Below, one piece after another: positions 33,776 through 44,957 of a stretch of DNA of 64,000 bases. Numbering within the stretch: the first letter of the stretch is position 1; every line of letters starts with the position of its first letter. The stretch is from Ephemerocybe angulata (lineage: Eukaryota > Basidiomycota > Agaricomycetes > Agaricales > Psathyrellaceae), in assembly GCA_013368325.1 (NCBI GenBank), contig JAACJK010000230.1, positions 239,903 to 303,902 on the forward strand, read 5' to 3'. The position numbers were made by a program, and so were the translations under genes. The notes below the pieces were generated by a model. It did not search any database and was not told the origin of the DNA. It worked only from the letters and a program-made list of their open reading frames with translations.

Positions 33776-35512
33776 TTAGAGATCTACTCTCCGACTTCTT
33801 GCCCAACGACCGAAATCAAGCGAAAAAGACAAAGATATCCTCAAGTCGGCTTCCAATGTATCTGATGTTCCGCGAAGGTGGCGCTCTATGTCCTCCAACT
33901 TGAAGTCTGCGTCCCACCACTCCCTCGCAGTTTCGATGTGTATCCAACAACGAGATTGCCGCCCTCTGAATCTTGTTCTGAAGAATGTGAGCCACTGGTC
34001 ACGGTCGAAATTATGATTACCGTCCCAACAAAGTAGGATTTGAAGGGACTGTAGTTGAGGAAACCAGTCATGGTTTAAAGTGTCTTGTAGAGATGTGTCG
34101 ACATTCTGAGAGCCCACGCGAAGCACGGGCTTTATGGGCAAATTGACGAATGCGAGGTGGGTAAGGGAGGTGAGGGAAGAGAGGAAGGCACCGATCCTTT
34201 CGCTGAAGATTCCATCGTGATCGAGTCTGATAAGTCCCTGCTGGTGGATAGCAATACGCAAGTATTGGATACCGCGAGCGCAACCCGACCGAGCAACAAA
34301 TTCATCAAGTGTGTCTGTCCAATTTGGACATACATCCTGGACGTCGCTATATATTTCGCCGGTTTCCAGGTCCAGGAGCCGTAGTGCAGGTGTTTTGATC
34401 CATTGCAGAAACAGGATTGGACTTAAATGACCATCATAGAGCCGAAGGGTGTGCACCTTGGGAAGGTGGATCCCCCCTTCTGCTTGGACTCGGCGAATTA
34501 TAGGGTCAATATCGTCGAACTCGAAGTTTCGAGAACCAAACTCGAGGTGGAGGGTCTCGAGATTGCTGCAATGTTGCAATATGGTAACAATGTGAAGATG
34601 GCCCCAGTCGCACGTAAGGACCAGCGATGTCAATCGTTCGATTATGCTTGATGTGATGTCGATTTTCGCCCTGTCGCACTCCACTTGCGTGTCGAAAGCC
34701 CAACGTCGGCGGGGAAGGGAGATCACCAGGGAGCTCACCGAGGGAGGTATCAACCTGAAGGGAACTTCCGAGGAGCTGTCCCAGCCTCCTTGCCAGCACA
34801 TAGTGGACATCTTGAGCTCCAACTGTTGAATTTGATTCCACGGTCGCGTTGAAGTTGACCCACTCTTCGCGACTTGGAAGGATTGCATCGCGTTTCCAAT
34901 GCACCGGGGATACATATTTCGGAAGCGAACACGATGCAGGAGTAGAGGGCCCTCCGTTATAAGCCTTGCAACCACGGGATCCTCCATCCACATGCAACTC
35001 CCCCCGCTATGGCACGGGCAAAAACCTTCCTCCGTTGGACCGCCGTCGTTGTCGTCCTCGCGATCGTAGTCCTCCCAGACGTTGGCTCTGTATTCCAATC
35101 CCTTCTTCAAGTCCCCTGACCGAGAGAGCCACGAAACAAGGTTGCTGTAGATGTATTGCTTTCCTTCCGGTAAGGGCGCCAAATGGATGTTCGCCCATAG
35201 GCCGTGAGCATGAAGCGCGGCTTCGTACCATGTCGAACAAACACAGCAGAGGTCAATAAGGTCGTCCTTGTCCTCTTCATTCACGGTAGCTGGTGTCGCA
35301 AAGTAGAAGATCTCTCCCCATATTTCGCTCGGAATCTGGCGGATGGGGGAAAGGATGCCGCGATATCGCTCTAAAGTGGCTTCGAGCTCTGGATCGTGCT
35401 GGGTTGGATGGTCCATTGAGGACAAGCGCTCCACTTCCGCTTGGATGGCGACGACTTCGAGTGGCGTTGGGGCAATGTTACTCTCCAGAAGATGAAGAAA
35501 ACGAGAATCCAT
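33776..35512 (-). CDS. F-box/LRR-like protein, paralogue 4
   Basis: A single-exon frame of 578 residues. The F-box-like segment lies near residues 55-107, then an acidic linker, CPCHSGGSCMWM and LRR-like repeats. The C-terminus (SFSLDFGRWARSRRVDL) differs from paralogues 1 and 5, and overall similarity is highest to paralogue 3. It converges on the intact transporter, the arrangement that appears to have been duplicated across 18.7-38 kb. Confidence 0.88.
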   Translation of the reverse strand: MDSRFLHLLESNIAPTPLEVVAIQAEVERLSSMDHPTQHDPELEATLERYRGILSPIRQIPSEIWGEIFYFATPATVNEEDKDDLIDLCCVCSTWYEAALHAHGLWANIHLAPLPEGKQYIYSNLVSWLSRSGDLKKGLEYRANVWEDYDREDDNDGGPTEEGFCPCHSGGSCMWMEDPVVARLITEGPLLLHRVRFRNMYPRCIGNAMQSFQVAKSGSTSTRPWNQIQQLELKMSTMCWQGGWDSSSEVPFRLIPPSVSSLVISLPRRRWAFDTQVECDRAKIDITSSIIERLTSLVLTCDWGHLHIVTILQHCSNLETLHLEFGSRNFEFDDIDPIIRRVQAEGGIHLPKVHTLRLYDGHLSPILFLQWIKTPALRLLDLETGEIYSDVQDVCPNWTDTLDEFVARSGCARGIQYLRIAIHQQGLIRLDHDGIFSERIGAFLSSLTSLTHLAFVNLPIKPVLRVGSQNVDTSLQDTLNHDWFPQLQSLQILLCWDGNHNFDRDQWLTFFRTRFRGRQSRCWIHIETAREWWDADFKLEDIERHLRGTSDTLEADLRISLSFSLDFGRWARSRRVDL

Positions 35513-36060
35513 GGCGAAGATTGCGTACGTCGTGCAAGTCGTGGTTCAACCTGCTTTGATCGATCAGGATGCGCTGGCCTGGAAAGAGCTTACAGAAGCA
35601 ACAATGATATGCTTTGCCACAGCTTCCGACTCGCCACCATGACATTATTTTCCCGCCAAAGAGCCCAATTTTTCGGTCTGAAAGGTTGACAAGAGGATAA
35701 TATCTCTCAAAGCTTCGAAATGAAGTGCCAATCCAGGTGATTACGCGTGGCCTTCTTGGCCTGCGTTTGTTTCCAATCATTCCAAAATCATTCTCCACGT
35801 TGAACAGTGTGCAGCGAAGTTGTCCCAATACAGTGAGCAGAATGGTCAATGTGGGTGAATTATCTACGCCCAGGTACGGCTCTGAAAGGGTAGTCGTCGT
35901 AGACAGTGAATTCTGTGTCGATCCAGTTCTTTCAGTGGCTCAGGACACGAGAGGCGCCGGCTTTCACACTTGGCAAGGCAGACAAGTCTCCCAATTGAGG
36001 CGGCCCAAAAGGTTTTGACACTACTAGATACATACATAGTCTTAGTACCAAGCCTCGGTA
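35513..36060. other. Intergenic region with conserved F-box upstream sequence
   Basis: It holds the copied upstream sequence of paralogue 4 (GATTGCGTACGTCGTGCAAG) and, further on, a remnant of the duplicated 3' flank shared with 19110-19230. No gene is seen. Confidence 0.5.
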
Positions 36061-37791
36061 TTAGTACTTCCAAAAGAAAGAAGACCTTCTCAAACTCTGG
36101 GCGAATTGTACTTCAATACCAGCCGAAACACAGAACGATATACCCAACTCGACTCTCAGTAGCTCTGAGATCGTGCGGAGATGGTGCTCAACTCCCTTCA
36201 ACGTCTCATCATGAACACACTCCTCAATGTGTATCCAGCAAGGAGCTTGACGTCCTCTTTTCCTGAGCCATATGAGCAACTGGTCAAAGTTGAGATGGGG
36301 GTGACGCCAACAATGAAGGAGTTGAAGGGATTGTAGTCGAGGAAGCCAGCCATGATTCCAAGGGTCTTCGATATTCTGGAAATCCGTGCGAAGCACCGCC
36401 ACTATGGGCAAATTGGTAAATGTGAGGTATTTTAGGGAGGAAAGGGAGGAGAGGAAGAGGCCGGTCTTTCCGTTGAAGTATCGCTGATATTCAGATTCTT
36501 CGGAAGAGCTCCGGCAGTCGCTGGCAAGACGCAAGTATTGGATACTCCGAGCGCAACCTGACCGGGTGACAAAGTCATCAAGTGCTTCTGTCCAATTCGG
36601 ACAGATGCTTCCAGAGGATCCGGTGGTTTCGAGGTCGAGGTACCGGAGTGCAGGCGTCTTGATCCATTGCAGAAACAGAATGGGAGTTTCGCAACCATCA
36701 TATATCTGAAGGGTGTGCAGCTTGGGAAGCTGGATCCCACCTTCTACTTGCACTCGGCGAATGAAAGGGTGGCTATCATCGAGCTCATGGAGGAGTGCTT
36801 GTTTGCTAAAGCCAAAACCAAACTCAAGACGGAGTGTCTCGAGATTCCTGCAATGGTGCAACATGGTAGCAATGTGAAGAAACCCCCAATTGCATACTAG
36901 GACCAGTGATGTCAGCTGTCCGAGAACAGCTGGCGCGATGTCGATTTTCGCCCGCGGGCACTCCATTTTGCTATTGAAGGCCGTGCCATATTGGGGGAGG
37001 CAAATCAACAAGGATGTCACCGAGGGAGGTATCAGTCTGAAAGGAAGTTCCGAGGAGCTGTCCCAGCTTCCTTGCCAGCACTCAGTGTGCATCCCGAGCT
37101 TCAACTCTTGAATTTGACTCCATGGTCGTGTTGAAGATGACCCACTCTCTGCAACTTGGAAGGATCGCATCGCGTTTCCAATGCATCGGGGATACATATT
37201 TCGGAAGCTAACGCGATGCAGGAGTAGAGGGCCCTCTGTCATAAGCCTTGCAACCACGGTATCCTCCATCCACATACAGTTCCCTCCGCTACGGCATGGG
37301 CAAAAACCTTCCTGCGTTGGATAGTCGTCGTCGTCGTCGACGTCGCAGTCCTCCCAGACGTTGGATCTGTATTCCAATCCCCTCTTCAAGTCCCCGGACC
37401 GAGTGAGCCACGAAATGAGGTTGTTGTAAATGTATTGCTTTCCTTCCGGTAGGGGTGCCAATTTGATGTTCGCCCATAGGCCATGAGCATGAAGCGCGGC
37501 TTCGTACCAGGTTGAACGAACACAGCAGATGTCAATAAGGTCGCCCTTGTCCTCTTCATTCACGGCAGCTGGCGTCGCAAAGTAGAAGATCTCTCCCCAT
37601 ATTTCGCTCGGAATGTGGCGAATAGGGGAAAGGATGCCGCGATACTGTCCCAGAGGGGCTTCGAGCACTGGATCGTGCTGGGTTGGATGGGTCTTTGAGG
37701 ACAAGCGCTCCACTTCCGCTTGGATGGCGACGACTTCGAGTGGAGTTGGGGCAATGTTACTCTCCAGAAGATGAAGAAAACGAGGATCCAT
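36061..37791 (-). CDS. F-box/LRR-like protein, paralogue 5
   Basis: A single-exon frame of 576 residues starting MDPRFLHLLES. It has the same domain order as paralogue 1, its closest relative, down to the shared C-terminus GISFCVSAGIEV and FWKY. The Cys cluster reads CPCRSGGNCMWM. The acidic stretch before it contains an Asp run (VDDDDDYP) encoded by a short GTC/GAC repeat, a likely length-variable site. Confidence 0.88.
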   Translation of the reverse strand: MDPRFLHLLESNIAPTPLEVVAIQAEVERLSSKTHPTQHDPVLEAPLGQYRGILSPIRHIPSEIWGEIFYFATPAAVNEEDKGDLIDICCVRSTWYEAALHAHGLWANIKLAPLPEGKQYIYNNLISWLTRSGDLKRGLEYRSNVWEDCDVDDDDDYPTQEGFCPCRSGGNCMWMEDTVVARLMTEGPLLLHRVSFRNMYPRCIGNAMRSFQVAESGSSSTRPWSQIQELKLGMHTECWQGSWDSSSELPFRLIPPSVTSLLICLPQYGTAFNSKMECPRAKIDIAPAVLGQLTSLVLVCNWGFLHIATMLHHCRNLETLRLEFGFGFSKQALLHELDDSHPFIRRVQVEGGIQLPKLHTLQIYDGCETPILFLQWIKTPALRYLDLETTGSSGSICPNWTEALDDFVTRSGCARSIQYLRLASDCRSSSEESEYQRYFNGKTGLFLSSLSSLKYLTFTNLPIVAVLRTDFQNIEDPWNHGWLPRLQSLQLLHCWRHPHLNFDQLLIWLRKRGRQAPCWIHIEECVHDETLKGVEHHLRTISELLRVELGISFCVSAGIEVQFAQSLRRSSFFWKY

Positions 37792-37959
37792 GGCGAAGAT
37801 TGCGTACGTCGTTCAAGTTGTGGTTCAACCTGCTTTGATCGATCAGGATGCGCTGGCCTCGAAGAGCTTACGAAAGCAACAATGATATGCTTTGATTGAT
37901 TGACATCGGCCACACCTATCCCCGCCCAACAAAGGCTAACCAAGAGGATGACATCTAAA

Positions 37960-38245
37960 GTCTTCGAGATGTGGTTCACGAGGAGCTGAAATACCTAGTG
38001 TGGGATGTGCCAGTGAAGCTGCTCAGCCTCTACAAGGTACGTGCGCGTATCCTGAAGGCGTCGGGCTAACAACTGCTACTACAGACAGACAACCAATTGG
38101 AACCCAGAGACTATCTTAGAAAGCAGCCAACAAATCTTTCTCCGGCCGTGTGGAGGTGTGGGGTTGTGTGTTTCTATCCCTGTAGCCTAATCGAAGACAG
38201 TGATAGTTTTCATGGCTTGATGGCTCGGTCGGTTCCGCCCTACTG
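37960..38245 (+). pseudogene. Two-exon gene fragment, unidentified
   Basis: A protein-like stretch EELKYLVWDVPVKLLSLYK ends at a donor site near 38037. It continues after an intron to about 38085 with TDNQLEPRDYL and runs to a stop near 38245. No initiating ATG is found in this frame, so it is probably the remains of a gene tail. Confidence 0.35.
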
Positions 38246-38314
38246 ATTAGCCTTCGACAACACGCAGCTACCTGTCCAGTACATGTCTAAGGATGCACAA
38301 TCTAGCTATCCCCT

Positions 38315-40362
38315 TCAAATCTTCGTAGCAGTCCAGAACGCCGCCTTGTACACATAGCCAAGCATCGACTCCGAGTTACTCGTATAGGTTGTGTCCAGCG
38401 TTTTCTCATTCTAAAAACTCGAGACTCAGTTACCGGCCATGACACCAAGCGCAACGAACGGTGGACTCGAACGTACCGAGATTTCGAACCCAATCTTCCG
38501 GGCCAGCTCTTTGACCTCTTCCAGGTCCAGTTCGATTGAGGGGTCGTTCGTGTTGTTGTTCTCGAAATGCCAGAGGAGAGGGCCTTTAAGAAAGTGGTAC
38601 GATTAGGAGGTACGATTAGGAGGTATTCCTATGGATGTCATGGAGACTCCGAGCCTACGTACCAAGGTTGATCCACACTCCGCCAGGAGCGAGGATTTTG
38701 TGGATGATTCGGAGATAGCTGACGATGTTTTTGGCCTACGGTAAATGTAAGCATGAGGCAAGAAGGGCCGTTGGCGTCTTGGGTCTGTTACACTCACGGT
38801 ATCGATGAAGAAGCATGTCATGATGGCATCCCACTGTCCATACTGAGGCTCGTCGGGGTCGTGGTCATCCGAGCCGTAGATCTCTTCGAAGTCACCTATT
38901 CCATCATAAAATCGGTTATAAGTTCCAAGGATCTTAGAAGGTTGGGAAAAGAATCCTGACCGGCGACAAGCGAGAACTTGGATGTAGGAGGCAGATCCGA
39001 TGGGGAGACGTCTGGTATCAATACCGGGCGCAACATTGCTTGACGATTCGGTACGTTGGAGAAAGAGTGGACATAAGGATAGAGAGTGTGCTTCTCAATG
39101 CCGTCGGTTCTGGTGTTGCAAAATTCAGACGATGGCAGGAGCGTGGTTCCAAGGATCGCGCATACCGGTTCAGAATGAAATAGGATGATAAAAGCATGTA
39201 GTGGGAGAATTCGTTCCCTTGGCATGCGAAACCTTCATTGGGGTATTAGCACCTGGGCTGAAGATTTCTGGTCCAAGAAATGCCTTACCGATGTTCGCAA
39301 CGTCCCAAGCCAACCGACCAAGGCCCGCTCCGGGAACGAGAACGCGTAGTTTCGATCTGCAAGTCACAGGGAATCAGGACATGTTCGAGGCTGCCATTGA
39401 AGAGAGAGCACCAACCGCTCCTCTGGCGTTTTGGCATCAGGAAAGTGAGCCAAAAGCGCGTCAACTAAGGGTTTGTAACACTGATCCCGCTCTGCGGCTC
39501 CCTAGAAATGGAGACGGAGAAGTTAAAATACTGATTCCCTTGAGAGCGCCAGAAAGCGTACCTCTTTGCTCCAGTCTCGCACAAATTGCTTGAGTGTGCT
39601 CCTTAGCTTGTCCATATCGAAATCAGTGGGCCTGTATTTCTTTCGGTGTGAATGTGCGGGGGCGACGTCGGGGCGGGGGCGACTGTGCGAGTGACTGCCA
39701 TGCGTAGTCCCGTTTTCGAGAGAGTGGGAGTGAGAGTGCCCTGGAGTGTTTGAATGCGAATGAGGTGAAGAAGAGCGTGGTTGTTCGTGACTATGCGAGT
39801 GGGCAGGAACGGATCGTGGTTGTTCATGAGAATGAGAGTGCCCTATCATATGTGTCATAGGTGGATTCATAATTTAGAGGAACCAAGTTTGCGTACCGCC
39901 TGTTGGATTCTCATGGGAATGATCACACCCTCGATGGGTATGGCTGGGTTCTGTAATCTCATCGTCCTCCTCATCGTCAAGTTCGTGTCCAAATATTTCC
40001 GGATTCTCTACAATCTTTGAGAGAAAGTCGGCGTTGGCGAGGATGGCCTTGTCGGCATCGTCTAGTTTTTTCTTGTATCCGAGGGAATCTAAGAGGTCCT
40101 GATCCTCGAGAGGCAAAGAGTAGATATCCCTTCGCCTTCTATTGTTCGCAGAGAGCTATGTTGACCTTGATCAGGAGTCTAGAAGGTATCCATTGGCGAA
40201 GATGAGCGTACAGAATACTGGGCGTAGTTGTTGAAGGTTGTGATCACATTCTGGAAGTGAATACGCTCTGGAGTAACGGCATTTGAGGGCCCGTTCCAAG
40301 GCAGCTACGAACACTGTACCTTCTTCAGCCTCAGCCTCTTCGTCTCTGTGGTCGAATGGCAT
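38315..40362 (-). CDS. Carnosine N-methyltransferase-like (N2227 family)
   Basis: Twelve exons on the minus strand: 40362-40320, 40267-40219, 40138-39897, 39842-39562, 39501-39416, 39356-39289, 39232-39166, 39109-38961, 38895-38798, 38735-38663, 38583-38477 and 38410-38315; 452 residues, all phases closing. The N-terminal part contains VITTFNNYAQRRRDIYSLP. The SAM-binding motif I is LRVLVPGAGLGRLAWDVA. NEFSHYMLL, DAIMTCFFIDTAKNI and GGVWINLGPLLWHFEN follow, all hallmarks of the family that methylates carnosine-type histidine dipeptides. Unusually, about residues 108-165 are a His/Ser-rich insert with many HSHSH repeats, a possible metal-binding segment. The gene is divergent from ISY1 with 187 bp between start codons. 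Confidence 0.9.
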
Positions 40363-40549
40363 CGCTAAGAATTCGATTAAGTACCAGTTCAAGTCAAGTT
40401 TGATCAAATTCGAAAGGCGCCCGCTGTGATCAGATTTGCTTGTTTCTGTTGTGATCTCAGGGCGTTACCTTCCTGCTTACTAAGCCACAGTGTTCAGGCG
40501 GACCTCTCCTCGTCAGTGAAATACTAACCACCGTTTCCAGTTGAGCAGA
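40363..40549. promoter_or_regulatory. Shared divergent promoter region
   Basis: 187 bp separate the start codons of the methyltransferase (minus) and ISY1 (plus), so both transcripts must start in or near this segment. No specific motif is assigned. Confidence 0.5.
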
Positions 40550-41698
40550 ATGGTCAGTCCTGTTCCCAGCTTGCCGAGATAAATCCTGACTATTAACACT
40601 CTTATCTCAGGCGCGTAATGAAGAGAAAGCTCAGTCCATGCTGTACCGGTTCCGTGAAGCCCAGGCGGGGGAACTGGGGCTGGGAACGCGTGCAGACCGA
40701 CGACCAAGGGTGCCAGCGGTATGCAAGAGTCTGCGAGAATGTGAACGGTGGAGAGGAGAGATTCTGCGCGAAATTAGCCGGAAAGTCTCGAAGATCCAAG
40801 ATGGTGCGTTAGAATCTGCCTGTCATCCCAGGCGCCTGCTGAAGACCTATGCTTGAACAGCCGGTTTGACCGACTATGAAGTCCGAGACCTTAACGACGA
40901 GATCAATAAGCTCTTGCGGGAGAAGCGCAACTGGGAAAGCCAAATTATTGCGCTTGGTGGTGCCAATTACAAGAGGAATGTTGCTATGCTTGATGAGGAT
41001 GGGAAGGAGGTGCCAGGAACGAAGGGATACAAGTGGGCAATGACTCACCGCCTCGTCAGAGTCAGCTAATGTGAACTTCTCCAGATACTTCGGGCGTGCA
41101 AAAGACTTGCCTGGTGTGAAAGAACTGTTCCAGAGTCACAAGGCGGAGGTCGAGGAAGAAAACCAGGCATTGAACCACTATAAGAAGTTCATGAACCAAG
41201 GACCTGCTTACTACGGAGACCTGGACGAGTTGAGCGGAAAGCTCCTGGAGTTTGAACGTGAAGCAGAGGATGAAGGTATGATCGAAGCTATGTTCCGCCG
41301 ACCCGTGATTGACCACTCTGTGAATAGAGTATGAGGCGGCGCGTTTGCATGTGCAGGAAGCCCTGGGTGTACCCGCTGATGCGATTCCGAAGCTCTCAAG
41401 ACCCGAAGCGTTGAAGGAAACCGATAAACCACCTGTCCTCAGCTCCACAGCAAAGCGGAAGGCCACCGATGCGGATGCGGACGTTCAAATGGGCGATGAA
41501 GCAAGCAACTCCTCGGAATCGCAGGCACTGGCGCAAGCCAAAATGCACGCAGAAGCTGCAGCATCCTACATTCCCTTCCTCACAACCGACGACCTCCTTC
41601 CACCTAAACTTCCGAGCCGAGAAGAGATAGAAGGCGTCTTGCTTGACTTAAGAAAGAAGGCCTTGGTAGACGAGTACTTTGGCGAGGACGCTTCTTGA
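40550..41698 (+). CDS. ISY1: Pre-mRNA-splicing factor ISY1
   Basis: Five exons: 40550-40552, 40611-40803, 40861-41032, 41085-41275 and 41328-41698; 309 residues. The first coding exon holds only the ATG, and the next reads ARNEEKAQSMLYRFREAQ, the invariant ISY1 N-terminus. Later family blocks are KIQDAGLTDYEVRDLNDEIN, then KLLREKRNWESQI, then YFGRAKDLPGVKELF. ISY1 belongs to the NTC/Prp19-associated spliceosome and helps fidelity of the first catalytic step. The C-terminal third is less conserved and acidic. The start is set by the family N-terminus. Confidence 0.95.
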
Positions 41699-43437
41699 TG
41701 GAGACGCGTCAAATTCCCTTTCGCCATGCATTCCTCCTGTTGTACCACCATTCTTTTGCATCCTAGTTCACCTGTGAGTAACACTTTGTCACATACCGAA
41801 AATACCAGGCCATTGAATCGATAGGCTTGTCCGCAGTCGTGTGAGGATCCTTCGTTGACTTTTATTTTGAATCGGGACGCCGAAGGACTAACCTTTAACC
41901 TTTTAACGTCAGCGGGTCAGTGCACTCTATAGTACCAGGAAACACCCGAAAGCATGGCAAGTCTTTCGGCGCTCCCGGCAACGTACCTCTCACTTCTGGG
42001 CTGCTTAGCCTCCCCGACTTGCTCGCAGCGAACTTTGGATCTCCGTGGAGACTGATGTCCTCAGGCTTCAGATCTGACCTTCACCTTTGGGAGCGCCCAT
42101 CGCCACCCAAACTAGAGGTGATTGCTTTCAGTGCCTATTTCAAGAGCTGTTCGGCATTCTCTCCATTTTCTCGCATCTCATTTCCAGCTCGTTTCCTCAG
42201 TCTAGAACCTGATCGTGATGGTCATTGACATGCATGGTGCCCCTCGGGCTGCCTGCGCGCGTGAGCGGGATAATCACTGCCCGAAAGCTTCGTATAATCT
42301 CGTCGATTTGCCGCCTCCGAGTGTTGCGGTTGGCTGCGGTGACGACTCACAGCCGTGTGTTGTGACACACCAAGGGCATTCGAAGGTACTGGCTTTTAGT
42401 CTGCCCGCGATTCAAGCTTTGGATCTTGGGCATCTCGGTTAATGAATTAACTCGTCCCACCTCCTGCTCGCTCACCTTCCTCTTTGACTTTGGATGTCCA
42501 AAGTAGATCCGCAGTTCTAGTCTATATGGTTGACCTTATCTTTCAAACCGAGATGTGCGGGTCTCCTGTCGGGTAGATGCCCATCTCAGAGATCTAGCCT
42601 TGAATTACCGCCAGGGATGCATGGCTCCCTCAAGCGAATCGCGGACCGTTCTCGATCCCGTTCAGCTCGGTTTAGAGGCATGGGGTCCTTCTCACTGTCT
42701 AGGACAGTACCCTCGCGGGTGCGCTGTCTACCTTTATCGATGCCAGGTCATAAAGGGCGAGATGGTATATCATGACACCAGAGCAGGTATGTTATCGGTC
42801 GTTTACAACAGCGACACATCTTCCGACTCATCCGACTCTTTCAAGGGTGAGATTCACTGGGCCCGCGTGGGACTGCCTGCATTGGGACCTGGTTGTGACC
42901 GTGCAAGGAACAACGTCGCTGGCGAGCCGCCGGGTGAAGCCTCGTTCAAGTGAAATGGCTCATGAGAGGAATGCAAAACCACCACTTTAGGGTTCAATTC
43001 GCCAAAACCATCTTGGGAGCTACGGTATGGAAGCGCTAGGGACCTTAGTTGCGCCATCGAACATGTTGCACCTCCGAGGAATCGATCGACTATCTGGATT
43101 TTGTGACTCGACTTCATGGGCTTGCACCCCTACCAACGTCCGCTCGTTTCGTCGATTAACTTCAGACTTCCAGCTGCTGGTGGGTGATTCAATCACTCCG
43201 AGAAAGGGGGATACCTCGAGAAGAGCTTCGAATGACGAAGCTGGATACAACTACCCCGGCTGTCCTACATGCTACAGCTAGAAACGGCCCTGGAATCACC
43301 TTTCTGCTGCACGTGAAGGCCGAGATAGAAACATATAAAGCTGGTGACTGCGCCTCCCCCTAGATCTCATTCCCCCAGTCCCTCAATCTCGGCCCACCTC
43401 TCTTCCTCTCCTCAAGAACTTTGACATCTAGCAGACG
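41699..43437. other. Long intergenic region without a supported gene
   Basis: Short frames occur on both strands (longest about 130 codons near 42555-42953), but none has recognisable domains or a consistent splice pattern. A small unknown gene cannot be excluded. The last 120 bp form the pyrimidine-rich upstream region of the prenyltransferase. Confidence 0.45.
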
Positions 43438-44934
43438 ATGGGACAAAACCCTGAGACAGATTCTTCCCCCCTCCTTCCATTCGATCACATTCAGCGACCC
43501 CTCAAATTTCCCTTGGGACTCGTTTCGAAGCCTATACGGCCGTATCTCGAGCTCATAAGATTCGAAAAGGTAGAATCAATGAACGTTATCAGAGTGGATA
43601 ATAACACTATATTTCAGCCCACAGGGACCATCTTGATGTTTTGGCCATTCGGTACGCCACTTTGTTAATACGTCGGCTCCCTTGCTCACCACTTTAATAG
43701 CATGGGCACTGACCATGTCCGCGCACCGCACCCATCTACCTCTCGCGAGATACGGAGTGGAAATCATCAAGTGCTTTATCGGAGCATTCCTTCTACGCTC
43801 TTCAGCTTGCACAGTAAATGATATATTTGACCGTAAGGTTGACGCCGCTGTTGGTAGGTTGCCACTTAGTTATTAACAGCACATAGTCCTAATCTTCAGT
43901 TCAGAAAGAACACGAAATCGACCCCTCGCTAGTGGTCGAATTTCAGTCTTTGCAGCCACCATATACCTCTTTGCCCAATACGTCTTAGGGGTCATATTCT
44001 TCGTCCTAACTATCAAGGGATTGGCGTAAGTGTAGCTGCGCCACCGTCCATCAACAGTACTCACACGAGATCGACAGGCTCAACGTCGCGCTCTTCCAGC
44101 TCCTTCCTCTGTTAGTGCACCTTTTTATCAAGCATCACAAACAGTTCTTTCGCTATGTATGGTCCTAATCGGCGTTCTACGTTTAGATTTGGGATATATC
44201 CCCTCCTCAAGCGCACCACGCATTGGCCTCAAGCATGGCTTGGATTTGCGATGAATTTTGGATTCATCACTGCTTGGGTGTCGACGACAGGCCACTTTGA
44301 CGTCCGTGTTCTCGCAGCCGCAATGACCGGATGCTGGTGGTTAGTCTCTTAAATCACCTTTCTGCCCGATCCCTCCGCTGACTAGTAGCTGACCATGCCA
44401 CATCTGGATCTTCTTCGTTGGACACTCCACAGCTGGACGATGCTTTATGGTAAGCCCTTTTCCCGTTTTGATCTCCACTCGCCACGGACCCTCGTTGGTG
44501 TACGCTTGTACCTTTAACTGATTGGCCCTCTGATGATAACAGATACTGTTTACGCCTGTCAGGACATCAGGGACGATATCAAAACAGGGGTCCGGTCTAC
44601 TGCTATTCTATTCGGCCCGTGGATTCGACCACTGCTCGTGGCCTGTGGCGTAGTCTTTGTCGCTGCGATGGGCCTTGCAGGGTACTTCAATGGACAAGGG
44701 CCGTTCTACTTCGTCCTTTCTATCGGGGGAGCGATGGCGCACCTTGTCTGGCAATACTTGACCGTTGATCTCGATGTTCCGCAGAGCTGCTGGGGTATGG
44801 CGCAAACATCGAACTCTCGTTTGTTAGAGGATTGCTGATATCATCCTTTCTCAGACAACTTCAATCGTAACGGAAAGCTGGGGTGGATTATCTGGGCAGG
44901 CCTTATGGGCGATTATCTGTATCCTATCGTCTGA
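43438..44934 (+). CDS. UbiA-family aromatic prenyltransferase (COQ2-like)
   Basis: Nine exons: 43438-43569, 43618-43651, 43701-43853, 43905-44025, 44078-44110, 44187-44339, 44433-44449, 44543-44794 and 44855-44934; 324 residues. The first Asp-rich motif is VNDIFDRKVDAAVERTRNRP and the second is YACQDIRDDIKTG. Both bind Mg-diphosphate in this membrane enzyme family. Eight or so hydrophobic segments surround them. The family moves a polyprenyl chain onto an aromatic acid; COQ2 makes the ubiquinone precursor. The N-terminus is short and lacks an obvious mitochondrial presequence. A secondary-metabolite (meroterpenoid) role is therefore also possible, although no other biosynthetic genes are seen nearby. 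Confidence 0.88.
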
Positions 44935-44957
44935 TGGCTCAAATAGATGGCTGAATA

